Assembly: GCA_947625775.1 (NCBI GenBank)
Contig: CANQPM010000011.1
Location: 1 to 64,000 of the forward strand
Direction of reading: 5' to 3'
DNA from: an uncultured Lachnospiraceae bacterium
GTDB lineage: Bacteria; Bacillota; Clostridia; Lachnospirales; Lachnospiraceae
Length of the DNA: 64,000 nucleotides
Within the stretch, counting starts at the first letter, position 1; each line of letters starts with the position of its first letter. Below are positions 9,096 to 17,590 of this stretch, piece after piece. The translations under genes and the position numbers were made by a program. Below the pieces are notes generated by a model. It was not told the origin of the DNA. It did not search any database and was given only the letters and a program-made list of their open reading frames with translations.

Positions 9096-9532
9096 TTAAA
9101 TTTATTATCAAAGATTTTCTTAAATGCGGCGTCGCAGGCTGGTGCCTTGAAATCATCTTTACCGCAATAGGCGCGCTGCGGCGGCGTGAAATGCAGCTTA
9201 TGGGGCAGACATCGCTCTATATGTTCCCGATATACGGGTGCGCCGCGCTCTTTAAACCGCTGTTCTTTGCCATACGGAAATTTTCGCCCATCGTCAGAGG
9301 TTCCATATATGCCCTGCTTATCTTCTGTGGGGAATATGCAAGCGGCAGCCTGCTTGAAAACCACTCGCTCTGCCCGTGGAATTACAGTCGCAACCGCTGG
9401 CACATTAAAGGGCTAATACGCCTTGACTTTCTGCCGTTTTGGTTTGTCGCGGGGCTTTTATTTGAGCGTATTCTCGTCAGAGATAGCGCTCATAGAGAGC
9501 CACATGGTCGTAAATACAGCGCCAGCTGCTAG
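9068..9532 (+). CDS. CmpB-like putative ABC-transporter permease-type membrane protein
   Basis: This 154-residue protein matches the small integral membrane family usually named putative ABC transporter permease (CmpB-like). Conserved points are GVAGWCLEIIFTAIGALRRR, the LYMFPIYGCAALFKPLFFAI helix, GEYASGSLLE and the C-terminal PWNYSRNRWHIKGLIRLDFL segment. Three to four membrane helices are likely. No ATPase partner is nearby, so transport is unproven. Its last 56 bp overlap the 3' end of the convergent carboxypeptidase gene. Translation may start at 9068 or at ATG 9077. Confidence 0.7.
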   Translation: MRKMINPLPFKFIIKDFLKCGVAGWCLEIIFTAIGALRRREMQLMGQTSLYMFPIYGCAALFKPLFFAIRKFSPIVRGSIYALLIFCGEYASGSLLENHSLCPWNYSRNRWHIKGLIRLDFLPFWFVAGLLFERILVRDSAHREPHGRKYSASC

Positions 9533-10838
9533 TTGATTTTGCCGTGACGCAGATGTATTCTTTTCCGTCAGCGTCGGTGGCAAGGCTTGCCGCGCAATTG
9601 CCTGACTGCACGACATATCCAGTCTTGGCGCAGAGCACCTCGCCGTGAGTGTCCTTGTCTTCTATCCTGCGCAGGAACCAGTTTGACAGCTCTATGCCGT
9701 CAGGGTGCTGCGAAGTCGCCGTTGTCGTGTATATATGCTCCGACAGTACCTCCCTGCAAAAGCTGTTGTCGGCAGCAGCTTTCAATATGACAGCCATGTC
9801 ATAAACCGTGCTGTAATGGTCTTCATCATAAATCCCGACACAATTTGTAAAATGTGTAGTGTCCGACAGTCCAAGCTCGTCTATCTTTTCATTCATCATC
9901 TCCACAAACGCCTCGTGAGAGCCTGCCACATAAACGGCAAGCGCCAGAGCCGCGTCAGCACCCGACGGAAGCACTGTGCCGTAAAACAAATCGCGCACGG
10001 TCACATTTTCACCCACTGAAAAGCCCGCGTTGCTGCAGTCATGGACAAAACTGTAATCCGTAATGTCAAGCGTGATTGTGAATGTATCATCAAGGTTTGT
10101 GACATTCTCCGCCGCAACCAGCACTGTGAGTATCTTTGTCATTGAGGCGGGGACAATGCGCGCCCTTGAGTCGCGCTGGGCTATTATCGCGCCATTTTCT
10201 ACATCTATAAGTACGCCGTTTTCGCTTATTATGTCCGCGCCAAATGACTCCGTTGCGTCAGTGGCGGAGGCGGACAGGGGCGGCTCATGGCTTATAAATC
10301 CGCCAAGCGGACTTATGTACTGCTCGTTAAAGCCTGCTATGCGCTCATTTACAAGTTTTTCTACGTCAACGCCCATTTGCGGATTTATAAGGCTTGCGGA
10401 AATATTGACACTTGTGTCATTTTTTTTGCTGTTTTGCCGCGCAGCCTCTGGCTCAACGCTCTCTGGCTGGGCTCCCTGTGTCTGAGTGTCTTCTGTCTGG
10501 GACACCGTATTCTGCCCATCTTCTGTCTGCAATGCTTGCGTCTGCTCATATTCTGCCTGTGAGATTTCCGTCTGTGAGCTTTCCATCTCTGCAAGCTCGT
10601 TTGTTATATTCTGTGAATCGCCGCTGTTTGAGCCTCCCGCTATTTTCAGTATAAGCGCCCTTGCCCCGATAAACAGGGCAACTATGCAGACTACAGCCGC
10701 AACAGTTATATGTACCGCGTATTTCCTTATCAGCTCCTGACGCCTTTTTCTGCGGCGCATTTCAAGTATGCGCTGCCTGCGCCTTGCCTCGCGCTGTTCA
10801 TCACTCAAATAATATTCGTCAATCCTCGTCTGCGCCAT
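9477..10838 (-). CDS. D-alanyl-D-alanine carboxypeptidase (class A, PBP5-like)
   Basis: A membrane-bound serine peptidase that trims the terminal D-Ala of peptidoglycan pentapeptides. In the 453-residue form there is a short basic cytoplasmic tail (many Arg, residues 15-38), a membrane helix (about 42-66), a Gln/Thr/Glu-rich linker (about 75-140), then the peptidase domain. Its SxxK is SMTK (Ser232, Lys235), the second motif is SGAD (Ser292, where SxN is usual), and KTG is at 405-407. The ATG at 10838 sits 6 nt from GGGAG; the one at 10844 abuts it. The start overlaps the PH-domain gene by 20 bp, so the two are cotranscribed. Confidence 0.88.
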   Translation of the reverse strand: MAQTRIDEYYLSDEQREARRRQRILEMRRRKRRQELIRKYAVHITVAAVVCIVALFIGARALILKIAGGSNSGDSQNITNELAEMESSQTEISQAEYEQTQALQTEDGQNTVSQTEDTQTQGAQPESVEPEAARQNSKKNDTSVNISASLINPQMGVDVEKLVNERIAGFNEQYISPLGGFISHEPPLSASATDATESFGADIISENGVLIDVENGAIIAQRDSRARIVPASMTKILTVLVAAENVTNLDDTFTITLDITDYSFVHDCSNAGFSVGENVTVRDLFYGTVLPSGADAALALAVYVAGSHEAFVEMMNEKIDELGLSDTTHFTNCVGIYDEDHYSTVYDMAVILKAAADNSFCREVLSEHIYTTTATSQHPDGIELSNWFLRRIEDKDTHGEVLCAKTGYVVQSGNCAASLATDADGKEYICVTAKSTSSWRCIYDHVALYERYL

Positions 10839-11202
10839 TGTCATCTCCCGCGCCTATGTCAAGCATATTCATTGTGCGGCGCTTTAATCTTGCCTCCTCC
10901 GATTTCTCCAGGATAAACTGCTTTACCTCGCGCGAATGTTTGATGTGCTGTATCACAAGCTGCGGATTGGTGGTATCGCCTGTATAGCAGACAACCGTGC
11001 CCAGCCCGAACATGCGCTCAACAAGCGATGTCTTTAATGTTACATCCTGTATTTTGTACATATAACAGTCATTTTCCTCAGTGTTCAGCAGACCTGAATT
11101 GAGAGTGACAACATCCTCCTTTATATTATACACCGTAAAAGTAAAGGGCAGCCCGAAAAACAGCCACCTTTTGCGCTCCTTGAACATCTTTTCGTCAGCC
11201 AT
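10819..11202 (-). CDS. PH-domain-like (bacterial PH) small protein
   Basis: This 127-residue protein begins with a basic [20 protein letters not shown] segment and then shows the alternating strands of bacterial pleckstrin-homology domains ([58 protein letters not shown]). The [16 protein letters not shown] pattern is typical of YdbS/YdbT-like bPH proteins. The tail is acidic. It probably acts at the membrane. ATG 11202 has GGAGG 6 nt upstream. It overlaps the downstream carboxypeptidase gene, hinting at a role near cell-wall work, but no function is known. Confidence 0.7.
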   Translation of the reverse strand: MADEKMFKERKRWLFFGLPFTFTVYNIKEDVVTLNSGLLNTEENDCYMYKIQDVTLKTSLVERMFGLGTVVCYTGDTTNPQLVIQHIKHSREVKQFILEKSEEARLKRRTMNMLDIGAGDDNGADED

Positions 11203-11323
11203 TTTAATCCTCCATTTCTGATGAATATGCCATATCAATCTTTTTATTCATATTTTATCCATGCCGTTTACGCAGATTATGCGTTTTAGACGGCAAAAGG
11301 CTCAGACCGTCAAGCCTGAACCC

Positions 11324-11352
11324 ATTATAACATACTTATTTCAGGAAATGAA
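11324..11352 (-). promoter_or_regulatory. Candidate promoter for the bPH-carboxypeptidase pair
   Basis: On the minus strand TTCATT (11347-11352) and a perfect TATAAT (11324-11329) are 17 bp apart. The leader then contains an imperfect hairpin (GCCGT with ACGGC, 11263-11294). A second weaker pair (TTGACG 11308-11313, TCTAAA 11285-11290) lies just downstream. Confidence 0.45.
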
Positions 11353-11361
11353 CCCTAAATA

Positions 11362-11508
11362 TTATAAATCTGACAGTTCATCTCCCGCCTTTAAAATCGC
11401 ATCATACAGGAGCGTTTCATTATCCGATATGTTTCTGTCCATGTGATAATGACCGAAGTACCATTTGCCATATTTTACAAGTTTTTTTATTTGGTTTAAT
11501 ATCAAATT
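11362..11508 (-). pseudogene. C-terminal remnant of a metallophosphatase
   Basis: A 48-codon open stretch without a start reads IKKLVKYGKWYFGHYHMD, then LLYDAILKAG, ending at TAA 11362-11364. The W-Y-F-G-H-Y-H-x-D block is the last metal-binding motif of calcineurin-like metallophosphoesterases, and such small proteins often end soon after it. All upstream motifs are missing, and a stop precedes it in frame. Confidence 0.6.
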
Positions 11509-11522
11509 TTACACTGGCCTGT

Positions 11523-11570
11523 CAAGCAATATTGCGTAATAACAAATGTACCATGAAAAAATATTGCTTG
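11523..11570 (+). promoter_or_regulatory. Inverted repeat overlapping the pyrBI -35 region, possible operator
   Basis: CAAGCAATATT (11523-11533) and AATATTGCTTG (11560-11570) form a perfect 11-bp inverted repeat with a 26-bp gap. The right arm covers the first three bases of the pyrBI -35 box (11568-11573). It could bind a dimeric regulator by looping, or be a remnant of a terminator; there is no T-run. Confidence 0.4.
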
Positions 11571-11596
11571 CAACATCTTTCCTAATGTGATATTAT
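11568..11596 (+). promoter_or_regulatory. Promoter of pyrL-pyrBI
   Basis: TTGCAA (11568-11573) and TATTAT (11591-11596) have ideal 17-bp spacing. A start near 11603 gives a leader of about 270 nt before pyrB. Confidence 0.65.
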
Positions 11597-11660
11597 ATCA
11601 AAAGCATATTAATATACATTTTGAATGAAAATCGTTTCTGCATGATGCTTGGAGGATTTT

Positions 11661-11849
11661 ATGGCGAAGCTTTTGTACTCGGATAATAAATATCTTGCTT
11701 GTAATATGTGTATTTTTCATTCTTATTTTTGTATTTTTGTTTTATATTTTAGTTTAAAGATAAGAGAGTTTTTCTCTTATTTTTTTATGCCGACAGTTCT
11801 GCGCGCGCGCTGCCTTCGCAGACTGCCAATACACTTATGTATTGCTTAA
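11661..11849 (+). CDS. Putative pyrBI leader peptide (pyrL-like), 62 residues
   Basis: ATG 11661 follows GGAGG by 5 nt, so this short reading should be translated. Codons 18-43 are dominated by Phe, Tyr, Ile and Leu, and the transcript there is extremely U-rich (11711-11755). The reading runs straight through a terminator hairpin (11760-11786) and stops at 11849, 24 nt before pyrB. This is the architecture of enterobacterial pyrL: when UTP is low, polymerase pauses in the U-rich tract, the trailing ribosome catches up and covers the hairpin, and pyrBI is transcribed. Seen: the ORF, the ribosome site, the U-tract and the hairpin. Inferred: UTP sensing. The peptide itself needs no function. Confidence 0.65.
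   Translation: MAKLLYSDNKYLACNMCIFHSYFCIFVLYFSLKIREFFSYFFMPTVLRARCLRRLPIHLCIA
11756..11786 (+). terminator. pyrBI attenuator (intrinsic terminator inside the leader ORF)
   Basis: ATAAGAGA (11760-11767) pairs with TCTCTTAT (11773-11780) around a 5-nt loop, and the stem can extend through A-T pairs to 11756. It is followed by a run of seven T (11780-11786). A second long stem (TTCTGCGC 11797-11804 with GCGCAGAA 11855-11862) spans the end of the leader ORF and lies just before the pyrB ribosome site. Confidence 0.7.
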
Positions 11850-11873
11850 TGGCAGCGCAGAAAGAGGTAAATT

Positions 11874-12788
11874 ATGAGACATTTAATGCGACCGCTTGAT
11901 TTCTCGGTTGAGGAGCTTGACAGGCTCTTTGAGCTTGCCGAGGATATCGAGAAAAATCCCGAAAAATACGCTCACGCCTGTGAGGGCAAAAAGCTTGCAA
12001 CCTGCTTTTATGAGCCGAGCACGCGCACAAGGCTCAGCTTTGAAGCCGCCATGCTCAATCTTGGCGGAAAAGTGCTCGGCTTTTCCGATGCCAATTCGTC
12101 ATCAGCCGCAAAGGGCGAGAGCGTATCAGATACAATCCGCGTCATTTCCTGCTTTGCGGATATATGCGCGATACGCCATCCAAAGGAAGGCGCTCCAATG
12201 GTAGCCGCATCTCATTCGTCAATCCCCGTAATCAACGCGGGCGACGGCGGACACCAGCACCCGACGCAGACGCTCACTGACCTGCTCACCATACGCGCGA
12301 TAAAAGGACGTCTTGACAGCTTTACAATCGGTCTTTGCGGCGACCTTAAATTTGGGCGCACTGTACACTCGCTGATTAACGCGCTGGTAAGGTATGACAA
12401 CATCAATTTCGTGTTCATATCGCCCGACGAGCTAAAAATCCCCGAGTACATAATAGAAATGCTGCGTGAGCGCAATATTCCCTTCCGCGAGACCAGAAAG
12501 CTTGAGGAGGTTATGCCCGAACTTGACATACTGTATATGACGCGCGTGCAGAAGGAGCGCTTTTTCAACGAGGAGGATTATGTGCGCTTAAAGGACTACT
12601 ATATTCTCAACAAGGAAAAAATGAAGCTTGCAAAAGATGACATGATTGTGCTGCACCCGCTCCCCCGCGTAAACGAAATTTCAGTGGAGGTGGACAGCGA
12701 TCCAAGGGCTGTGTATTTCCGTCAGGTACAGTACGGAGTGTATGTAAGAATGGCGTTGCTCTTGACTCTGCTTGAGATTAAGGTTTGA
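11874..12788 (+). CDS. pyrB: Aspartate carbamoyltransferase catalytic chain
   Basis: It condenses carbamoyl phosphate with aspartate, the committed step of pyrimidine synthesis. The 304-residue chain has the carbamoyl-phosphate loop [12 protein letters not shown] (Ser49-Thr50-Arg51-Thr52-Arg53), the 80s loop Ser-Ser-Ala-Ala-Lys-Gly ([13 protein letters not shown]), [14 protein letters not shown], and [12 protein letters not shown] near residue 260. It is of the short class that pairs with a regulatory chain, encoded here by pyrI 70 bp downstream. AGAGG precedes the ATG. Control is probably by the leader attenuator and allosterically by PyrI. Confidence 0.96.
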   Translation: MRHLMRPLDFSVEELDRLFELAEDIEKNPEKYAHACEGKKLATCFYEPSTRTRLSFEAAMLNLGGKVLGFSDANSSSAAKGESVSDTIRVISCFADICAIRHPKEGAPMVAASHSSIPVINAGDGGHQHPTQTLTDLLTIRAIKGRLDSFTIGLCGDLKFGRTVHSLINALVRYDNINFVFISPDELKIPEYIIEMLRERNIPFRETRKLEEVMPELDILYMTRVQKERFFNEEDYVRLKDYYILNKEKMKLAKDDMIVLHPLPRVNEISVEVDSDPRAVYFRQVQYGVYVRMALLLTLLEIKV

Positions 12789-12858
12789 TGTCTGGTATTG
12801 AAAAAACTAATATTTGAAATATCTGAATTTGGTTTTTTATTGAAATGGAGGTTTACCT

Positions 12859-13296
12859 ATGTTAAATGTCGGAAAAATTGAGGAGGGCTTTGTGCTTGAC
12901 CATATCAAGGCGGGGAAAAGCCTTAGCATTTACAAGCATTTGGGGCTTGACAAGCTTGACTGCACCGTGGCGATTATCAAAAACGCGCGCAGCGAAAAAA
13001 TGGAAAAAAAGGATATCTTAAAGGTTGAGTGCGACATCAACACGCTTAACCTCGACATACTGAGCTTTATCGACCACAATATCACGGTCAATGTCATCAA
13101 AAACAGCGAGATTGTCCAGAAACTCCCGCTCTCTCTGCCAAAGGAAATAAAAAATGTGCTTAAATGCAAAAATCCGCGCTGCATCACATCAATCGAGCAG
13201 GAGCTGCCGCATATTTTTGTGCTTACTGATGAAAAGAAGGAGATTTACCGCTGCAAATACTGCGAAGAAAAGTACAGCGATACGGATTTGCTGTAG
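12859..13296 (+). CDS. pyrI: Aspartate carbamoyltransferase regulatory chain
   Basis: PyrI binds nucleotides (CTP/UTP/ATP) and transmits them to PyrB. The 145-residue protein has the N-terminal allosteric domain (MLNVGKIEEGFVLDHIKAGK, near-universal in PyrI) and the C-terminal zinc domain with four cysteines: CKNPRC (about 110-115) and CKYC (about 136-139). The ATG follows GGAGG. It is the last gene of the pyrBI unit; no other pyr genes adjoin. Confidence 0.95.
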   Translation: MLNVGKIEEGFVLDHIKAGKSLSIYKHLGLDKLDCTVAIIKNARSEKMEKKDILKVECDINTLNLDILSFIDHNITVNVIKNSEIVQKLPLSLPKEIKNVLKCKNPRCITSIEQELPHIFVLTDEKKEIYRCKYCEEKYSDTDLL

Positions 13297-13412
13297 CAGG
13301 CATATAAATTTGAAAATCTGACTATGCTGTTTATATTTTTATAACGGCATCGAAGACAATGTGAACAACATAAAATGCACTTTGCAATTCTTCTATTGTA
13401 ATGAATAAAATA

Positions 13413-13503
13413 AGGCTGCCACACTAAAATACACACAAAATATTTAATAACCAGCATATTCAGGTAAAATATTTTGTATGTAAATTTTTAAGTATGGCAG
13501 CCT
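13413..13503. repeat. 91-bp imperfect palindrome between convergent genes
   Basis: The ends are AGGCTGCCA (13413-13421) and TGGCAGCCT (13495-13503). The arms continue with a few mismatches into AAAATATTT-type inner pairs around a loop near 13448-13463. It may end transcription from both sides of the pyrI/13547 convergence, but no clear T-run follows; the clean terminal repeats also fit a small MITE-like element. Confidence 0.55.
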
Positions 13504-13546
13504 CATATTGTATCTGTCTGAACCTCTAAAACGGCTCAATGGATTT

Positions 13547-14479
13547 TTATGAAAAATTCAAAACCTCATTTTTAGGCTTCTTTGTATCGGTCACGCTTAC
13601 GGCATGAAGAATAGGTCCTTCGCCGTTGTAGTCTTTCCAGTATTCTCTGTGGACCGTTGCTGTCACATCTACCCACTGCTTGTTTTCAAGGTCTTTGCAT
13701 TTATCGTATTTGCAGGCATAGCCAAGGAATGCCATATCGTCAGCGCAGCAGGTCATAGCCATGCGCCCTGGTACGAAATACTTGTCATCACTGCCCTCTG
13801 GCTTTAATACCATTGCCTTGAATTTGACTGTCTTGTCGATATACCTGTCCAGATTATCCATAGCGTCAAGGTAAAAAATGCCATAACCGTAATCATCAAG
13901 CTCCAAGGTCGGGCTCTTTAAGTCATAAGGCAGGTCTTCCTCAAATATCTGATTGACCTCGCCGTTTTTGTCCTCAAACACTATTTCCGCCTGCGGACAT
14001 ACAGCCTTTACGTTGCGCTTAAAGCCGCTTAGCTGATCCATCAGGCCGTCGCAGCGGTTAAATATGATAAGCTCGGATTTTCTAATCATCTCAGCGAGAA
14101 GGGAACGCATATTTGTATAGTAGTTTTGGAAAGTAGCGGCGTTTATCGTGGTAATCTGCTGCTCCACGCGCCAGTGCCACGGAAGCTTTAAGTTCTTGAA
14201 ATTCCACATGCCGTTGTACTCTATTATAATGCGCTCGGGCTTATGCTTTTTTTCAAGCTCCACCATATTCGCGGAGGTCATCTGCGCCTCCTCGTCGATT
14301 ATCTCGACTACCGTGTGGCTTGACTTTAGAATGTCCTCGTCGTATTCTATTTCGCCCTCCTCGCACAAAATCAAAAGCGTAGTGCCCCTGATTTGGAAAT
14401 AGGGCTGCGAAAGCGTGTACGATATAAATTCCGTCTTCCCGCTCTCCAGAAATCCATTTATTATATATACAGGTTTCAA
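13547..14479 (-). CDS. CobW/P47K-type GTPase with TIGR03943-like C-terminal domain
   Basis: This 310-residue protein begins with a COG0523 GTPase domain: Walker A NGFLESGKTEF (8-18), an acidic switch, IIIEYNGMW near 100, and an NRCD guanine motif near 165. The C-terminal third (FKAMVLKPEG, YFVPGRMAMTCCADDMAFLGYACKY) resembles the predicted metal-binding domain of YcgQ/TIGR03943 proteins, with a Cys-Cys pair and further cysteines. Such GTPases deliver or sense zinc or related metals. Translation starts at TTG 14479, behind GGAGG with 8-nt spacing. It lies 100 bp downstream of the His-rich relative, so the two probably act together in metal handling. Confidence 0.75.
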   Translation of the reverse strand: MKPVYIINGFLESGKTEFISYTLSQPYFQIRGTTLLILCEEGEIEYDEDILKSSHTVVEIIDEEAQMTSANMVELEKKHKPERIIIEYNGMWNFKNLKLPWHWRVEQQITTINAATFQNYYTNMRSLLAEMIRKSELIIFNRCDGLMDQLSGFKRNVKAVCPQAEIVFEDKNGEVNQIFEEDLPYDLKSPTLELDDYGYGIFYLDAMDNLDRYIDKTVKFKAMVLKPEGSDDKYFVPGRMAMTCCADDMAFLGYACKYDKCKDLENKQWVDVTATVHREYWKDYNGEGPILHAVSVTDTKKPKNEVLNFS

Positions 14480-14581
14480 AATAATACCTCCGTTTTCTTT
14501 GACTGCGCTCTCTGCAGCTTATAAAGCCTGTTCAAAAACTCTTTGATTGTGTTTTTTGCAGACTTGGAGTTTCTTGATATT

Positions 14582-15769
14582 TTACTGCGCAAACAGAGTT
14601 TTCAAGTTATCTTCTTTGAGCTCGGCACCGATCACGCAGATTTTGCCAGTAACTTCCGCCGCGCCCTCTCTCACGCTACTCTCGCCGGGAACATAGTCAA
14701 AATGCAGCCACGCGCCGTTTCCAGATGAAACCATTCCCTTCGCGCGGAGTATAGAGCCGTATGTTTTCTCATCATCAAGCTTTTCAAGTATTTCCTCAAG
14801 CTGCTCCTTTGTATAGGAAGCGGGCGTTTCAAAGCCCCAGCTTGTGAATATTTCATCAGCGTGGTGGTGATGATGCTCGTGGTCATGGTCGTGGCAGCCG
14901 CACGTGCAGCTGTCGCCGTGATCGTGGTGGTGTTCATGCTCATCATGGTCGTGATGATGCTCATGTTCGTCGTCATGGTCGTGATGATGATGCTCGTGCT
15001 CGTCGTCATGGTCATGATGATGCTCATGCTCGTCGTCATGGTCATGATGATGCTCATGCTCATCGTCATGGTCGTGATGGTGATGCTCATGTTCATCATC
15101 ATGGTCATGGTGGTGATGCTCGTGCTCGTCATGCATAGCCGCAACCTCCGCCATAAGCTCCGCCTCTAAATCCTTTGCGTTTTCAATCGTCTCAAGTATC
15201 TGCCTGCCGTCAAGCTGCTCCCAAGGCGTTGTGATTACTGTCGCCTTGCTGTTGTGCTCACGTATGATTTCAAGCGCCGTATTGAGCTTGCTCTCGCTTA
15301 TATCGCCTGTCCTGCTGAGAATAATAGTGCCTGCATGCTCTATCTGGTTCAGGAAAAACTCGCCGAAATTCTTTGCGTACATTTTGCATTTATTCGCGTC
15401 AACCACTACTACCGCGCTGTTGAGCGTTACTTCTACATCAGTGTCCACCTTCTGAACCGCTTTCATGACGTCTGAAAGCTTGCCGACACCTGACGGCTCA
15501 ATCAGTATGCGCTCTGGCTGGTACTTTTTAAGCACCTCTGCAAGTGATGTGCCAAAATCGCCCACAAGCGAACAGCATATGCAGCCTGAATTCATCTCCT
15601 TTATCTCCACGCCCGATTCCTTCAAAAAGCCGCCGTCAATGCCAATCTCGCCAAACTCATTTTCAATCAAAACAACCTTCGACGCGTCGAGCGCCTCTTT
15701 TAAGAGCTTCTTGATAAGCGTAGTCTTGCCCGCTCCTAAAAAACCTGAGAAAATATCAATCTTTGTCAT
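14582..15769 (-). CDS. CobW/COG0523 metallochaperone GTPase with long His-rich tract
   Basis: The 395-residue protein has Walker A SGFLGAGKTTL (8-18), the metal-binding C-x-C-C (63-66) that defines COG0523 chaperones, ILIEPSGVGK near 90, and a CobW_C domain at the end (about 320-395). Between them lies a tract at about 211-303 made almost entirely of His, Asp and Glu, built from 10-11-residue units such as DDEHEHHHDH repeated about seven times, then a CTCGC cysteine cluster. This would hold or buffer many zinc or nickel ions. No Zur-type box is evident upstream. The repeats make copy-number variation likely. ATG 15769 has GGCGG upstream. Confidence 0.85.
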   Translation of the reverse strand: MTKIDIFSGFLGAGKTTLIKKLLKEALDASKVVLIENEFGEIGIDGGFLKESGVEIKEMNSGCICCSLVGDFGTSLAEVLKKYQPERILIEPSGVGKLSDVMKAVQKVDTDVEVTLNSAVVVVDANKCKMYAKNFGEFFLNQIEHAGTIILSRTGDISESKLNTALEIIREHNSKATVITTPWEQLDGRQILETIENAKDLEAELMAEVAAMHDEHEHHHHDHDDEHEHHHHDHDDEHEHHHDHDDEHEHHHDHDDEHEHHHHDHDDEHEHHHDHDEHEHHHDHGDSCTCGCHDHDHEHHHHHADEIFTSWGFETPASYTKEQLEEILEKLDDEKTYGSILRAKGMVSSGNGAWLHFDYVPGESSVREGAAEVTGKICVIGAELKEDNLKTLFAQ

Positions 15770-15915
15770 TTTAAACCGCCAACCTTTCTATTTATCGGAA
15801 GCTTTCAGGCTCCTGAATAATTTAAACTTTACCCTTAATTTTTAATAATACCACAAACACATTGAAAATTCCATAAATATACCTATTAAAAATAAATTAA
15901 GAATAATTTAAAATA

Positions 15916-16404
15916 TTATTCTTCCACATACCATTCAAGCTTATCCGCGCTTATCCGTTCATAGTTGTCCGCGCCCTCACCGATTCTCAGATACACATTT
16001 TTTATGCCAGCCTGAATAATCATGCGCGCACACAGCGGACACGGCTTTGCCTTGTGAACCGACAAATCCTCGGGGTTTATGCCCGCAAGGTACAAATCCG
16101 CTCCCAAAGTCTGCTCACGCGAACAGTTTAAAAGCGCATTCGCCTCCGCGTGCACGGCGCGGCATATCGCATAACCTTCGCCTTGATGCATGTTTTTCCG
16201 TATCCGCGGACAGTCGCCTATGTCGCAACAATTTTCAAAGCCGCGCGGCGAACCATTGTAGCCTGTTGATATCACGGCGTCGTCCTTGACAATCACGGCG
16301 CCGTACTTTCGCTTTATGCATGTACTCCTGTATGCGAAATTTTCCGCACAGTTTAAGTACGCGTCAGTCTTTGAAATTCGTCCCATTTTCTGCGGTTTTA
16401 CCAT
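15916..16404 (-). CDS. comEB: dCMP deaminase (ComEB-type)
   Basis: It deaminates dCMP to dUMP, feeding dTTP synthesis. The 162-residue zinc enzyme has the HAEANAL catalytic motif (about 85-91) and PCPLCARMI for the other zinc ligands, with GYNGSPRGFENC upstream and an extra Cys/His cluster (CDIGDCPR), all typical of deoxycytidylate deaminases. The start at 16404 has GGAAA; an ATG six codons in is also possible. Confidence 0.9.
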   Translation of the reverse strand: MVKPQKMGRISKTDAYLNCAENFAYRSTCIKRKYGAVIVKDDAVISTGYNGSPRGFENCCDIGDCPRIRKNMHQGEGYAICRAVHAEANALLNCSREQTLGADLYLAGINPEDLSVHKAKPCPLCARMIIQAGIKNVYLRIGEGADNYERISADKLEWYVEE

Positions 16405-16485
16405 TGTTTTCCTCTTTTCTATTTGTATTCATCAAGTATTTGCAAAAGCGTATTTGATAACGCAGAATTTAACTTTTTCGCCATT

Positions 16486-17331
16486 CTATTCGTTGGAAAA
16501 ATCACGTAAGATTGCCAAATATTCATTTTCTATCGTGCCCGCTGGCAGGCTGTAGGTCACTTCACTTTCCTTTGACAATGAATCCTCACTCACATCTCCG
16601 CCTGATATCATACCGATAAGCTGCCCGCTTTCATCAAACATTCCGCCCCCCGACATTCCCGCGCGCGCATAGCATTTTGTCTGTATCATAAAACAGTTGA
16701 ACACGGGTGAAAAATCCGCCGCCATAATATACCCTTTTGAAAACATTAGACCGCCCTCGCCCAAATTCACGCCAAGCTGTATAATGTCAGCGCCTGCGCG
16801 TTCGCTCAAAAAAACGCTCCTCACCTGTACGCTTCCTTCAATATCATCCAAAAACGGCACTACAGCATTAATCTTGCGCAGAGTGCTTTCGGAAAGCTCT
16901 TTTGTCTCAATATACAGAAAACCAACGTCATATTGTTGTGAATATCCTAAAATCCTCGCCTGCGTCTGTGTACCGTCGCAAAAAATGACACTTGCGTCAA
17001 CATCTTCCATTAAAAGGTGCCTGCTCGACGCAATTATTAACCGCCCGCTGTCCATACGCCAGATTAATCCGCTGCCAGCGTGTTCCCTCATCAATACCTT
17101 TACTACACTTTTCTTTGCAATTCCGCACACCAAGCGCAGCTTTAAACTCTCGCCCTCGGGCTCATCAACGCTTATGGCATATTCTTCAATGGCTTTAGCG
17201 GGCGTATGCACATCTGCCAGTCCAATGTTTGGAAAAACTGCCATATGAAATCCATTCACATTTACCGAAAATATTGATATTATTACCGCAACAGCCACTG
17301 CCGCAACCGCAGCGCAAATTCTCCTTTTCAT
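16486..17331 (-). CDS. Secreted or membrane-anchored trypsin-like serine protease
   Basis: The 281-residue protein starts with a basic signal sequence and hydrophobic helix (about 5-22). The rest has the layout of an S1C/HtrA-like protease domain without PDZ: Ala-Ser-Ser-Arg-His (His105), YDVGFLYIE (Asp135) and ARAGMSGGGMFD (Ser227), followed by GQLIGMISGG. The catalytic triad is complete. It may act in envelope quality control or processing. GAGAGG precedes the ATG. The upstream neighbour across the rnpB region is unrelated. Confidence 0.75.
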   Translation of the reverse strand: MKRRICAAVAAVAVAVIISIFSVNVNGFHMAVFPNIGLADVHTPAKAIEEYAISVDEPEGESLKLRLVCGIAKKSVVKVLMREHAGSGLIWRMDSGRLIIASSRHLLMEDVDASVIFCDGTQTQARILGYSQQYDVGFLYIETKELSESTLRKINAVVPFLDDIEGSVQVRSVFLSERAGADIIQLGVNLGEGGLMFSKGYIMAADFSPVFNCFMIQTKCYARAGMSGGGMFDESGQLIGMISGGDVSEDSLSKESEVTYSLPAGTIENEYLAILRDFSNE

Positions 17332-17561
17332 ATCCTCTCTCGCGCCTAAAGTCCATAATGCATTTTCATAATATTTTTATAACATCAAAAAGGAACTGTC
17401 AACCAGTCCCATTATTTTAATATTAATCCCTCATACCACTTTAACAGCTAAATATAAAATATATGAAGCCCAATACCTCTTATGCGACATATTTTGACGC
17501 CCTAAAAGTATTTTTCACACCAACTCTCATCTTCCAACTTCATAAGACACTTAAATCATTC
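17332..17561. other. Spacer without a recognised gene
   Basis: AT-rich DNA between the protease start and the hairpin cluster downstream of rnpB. No ORF, RNA or promoter with good spacing was seen. Confidence 0.4.
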
Positions 17562-17590
17562 AGGAAAAACGCCGTCCCTGCGTTTTTCCT
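17562..17590. terminator. Strong hairpin downstream of rnpB
   Basis: AGGAAAAACGC (17562-17572) pairs perfectly with GCGTTTTTCCT (17580-17590) across a 7-nt loop. The T5 of the stem would follow a short GC part on either strand, so it may end rnpB readthrough. Confidence 0.55.

Noticed and set aside
14859-15137. Possible CRISPR-like repeat array
   Set aside because: The repeats are in-frame codons for His, Asp and Glu, have no unique spacers and lie inside a conserved GTPase gene.
14861-15169. Long Met/Val-rich plus-strand ORF
   Set aside because: It is the antisense of the His/Asp/Glu-rich tract of the GTPase at 14582-15769; its composition is explained fully by the opposite strand.
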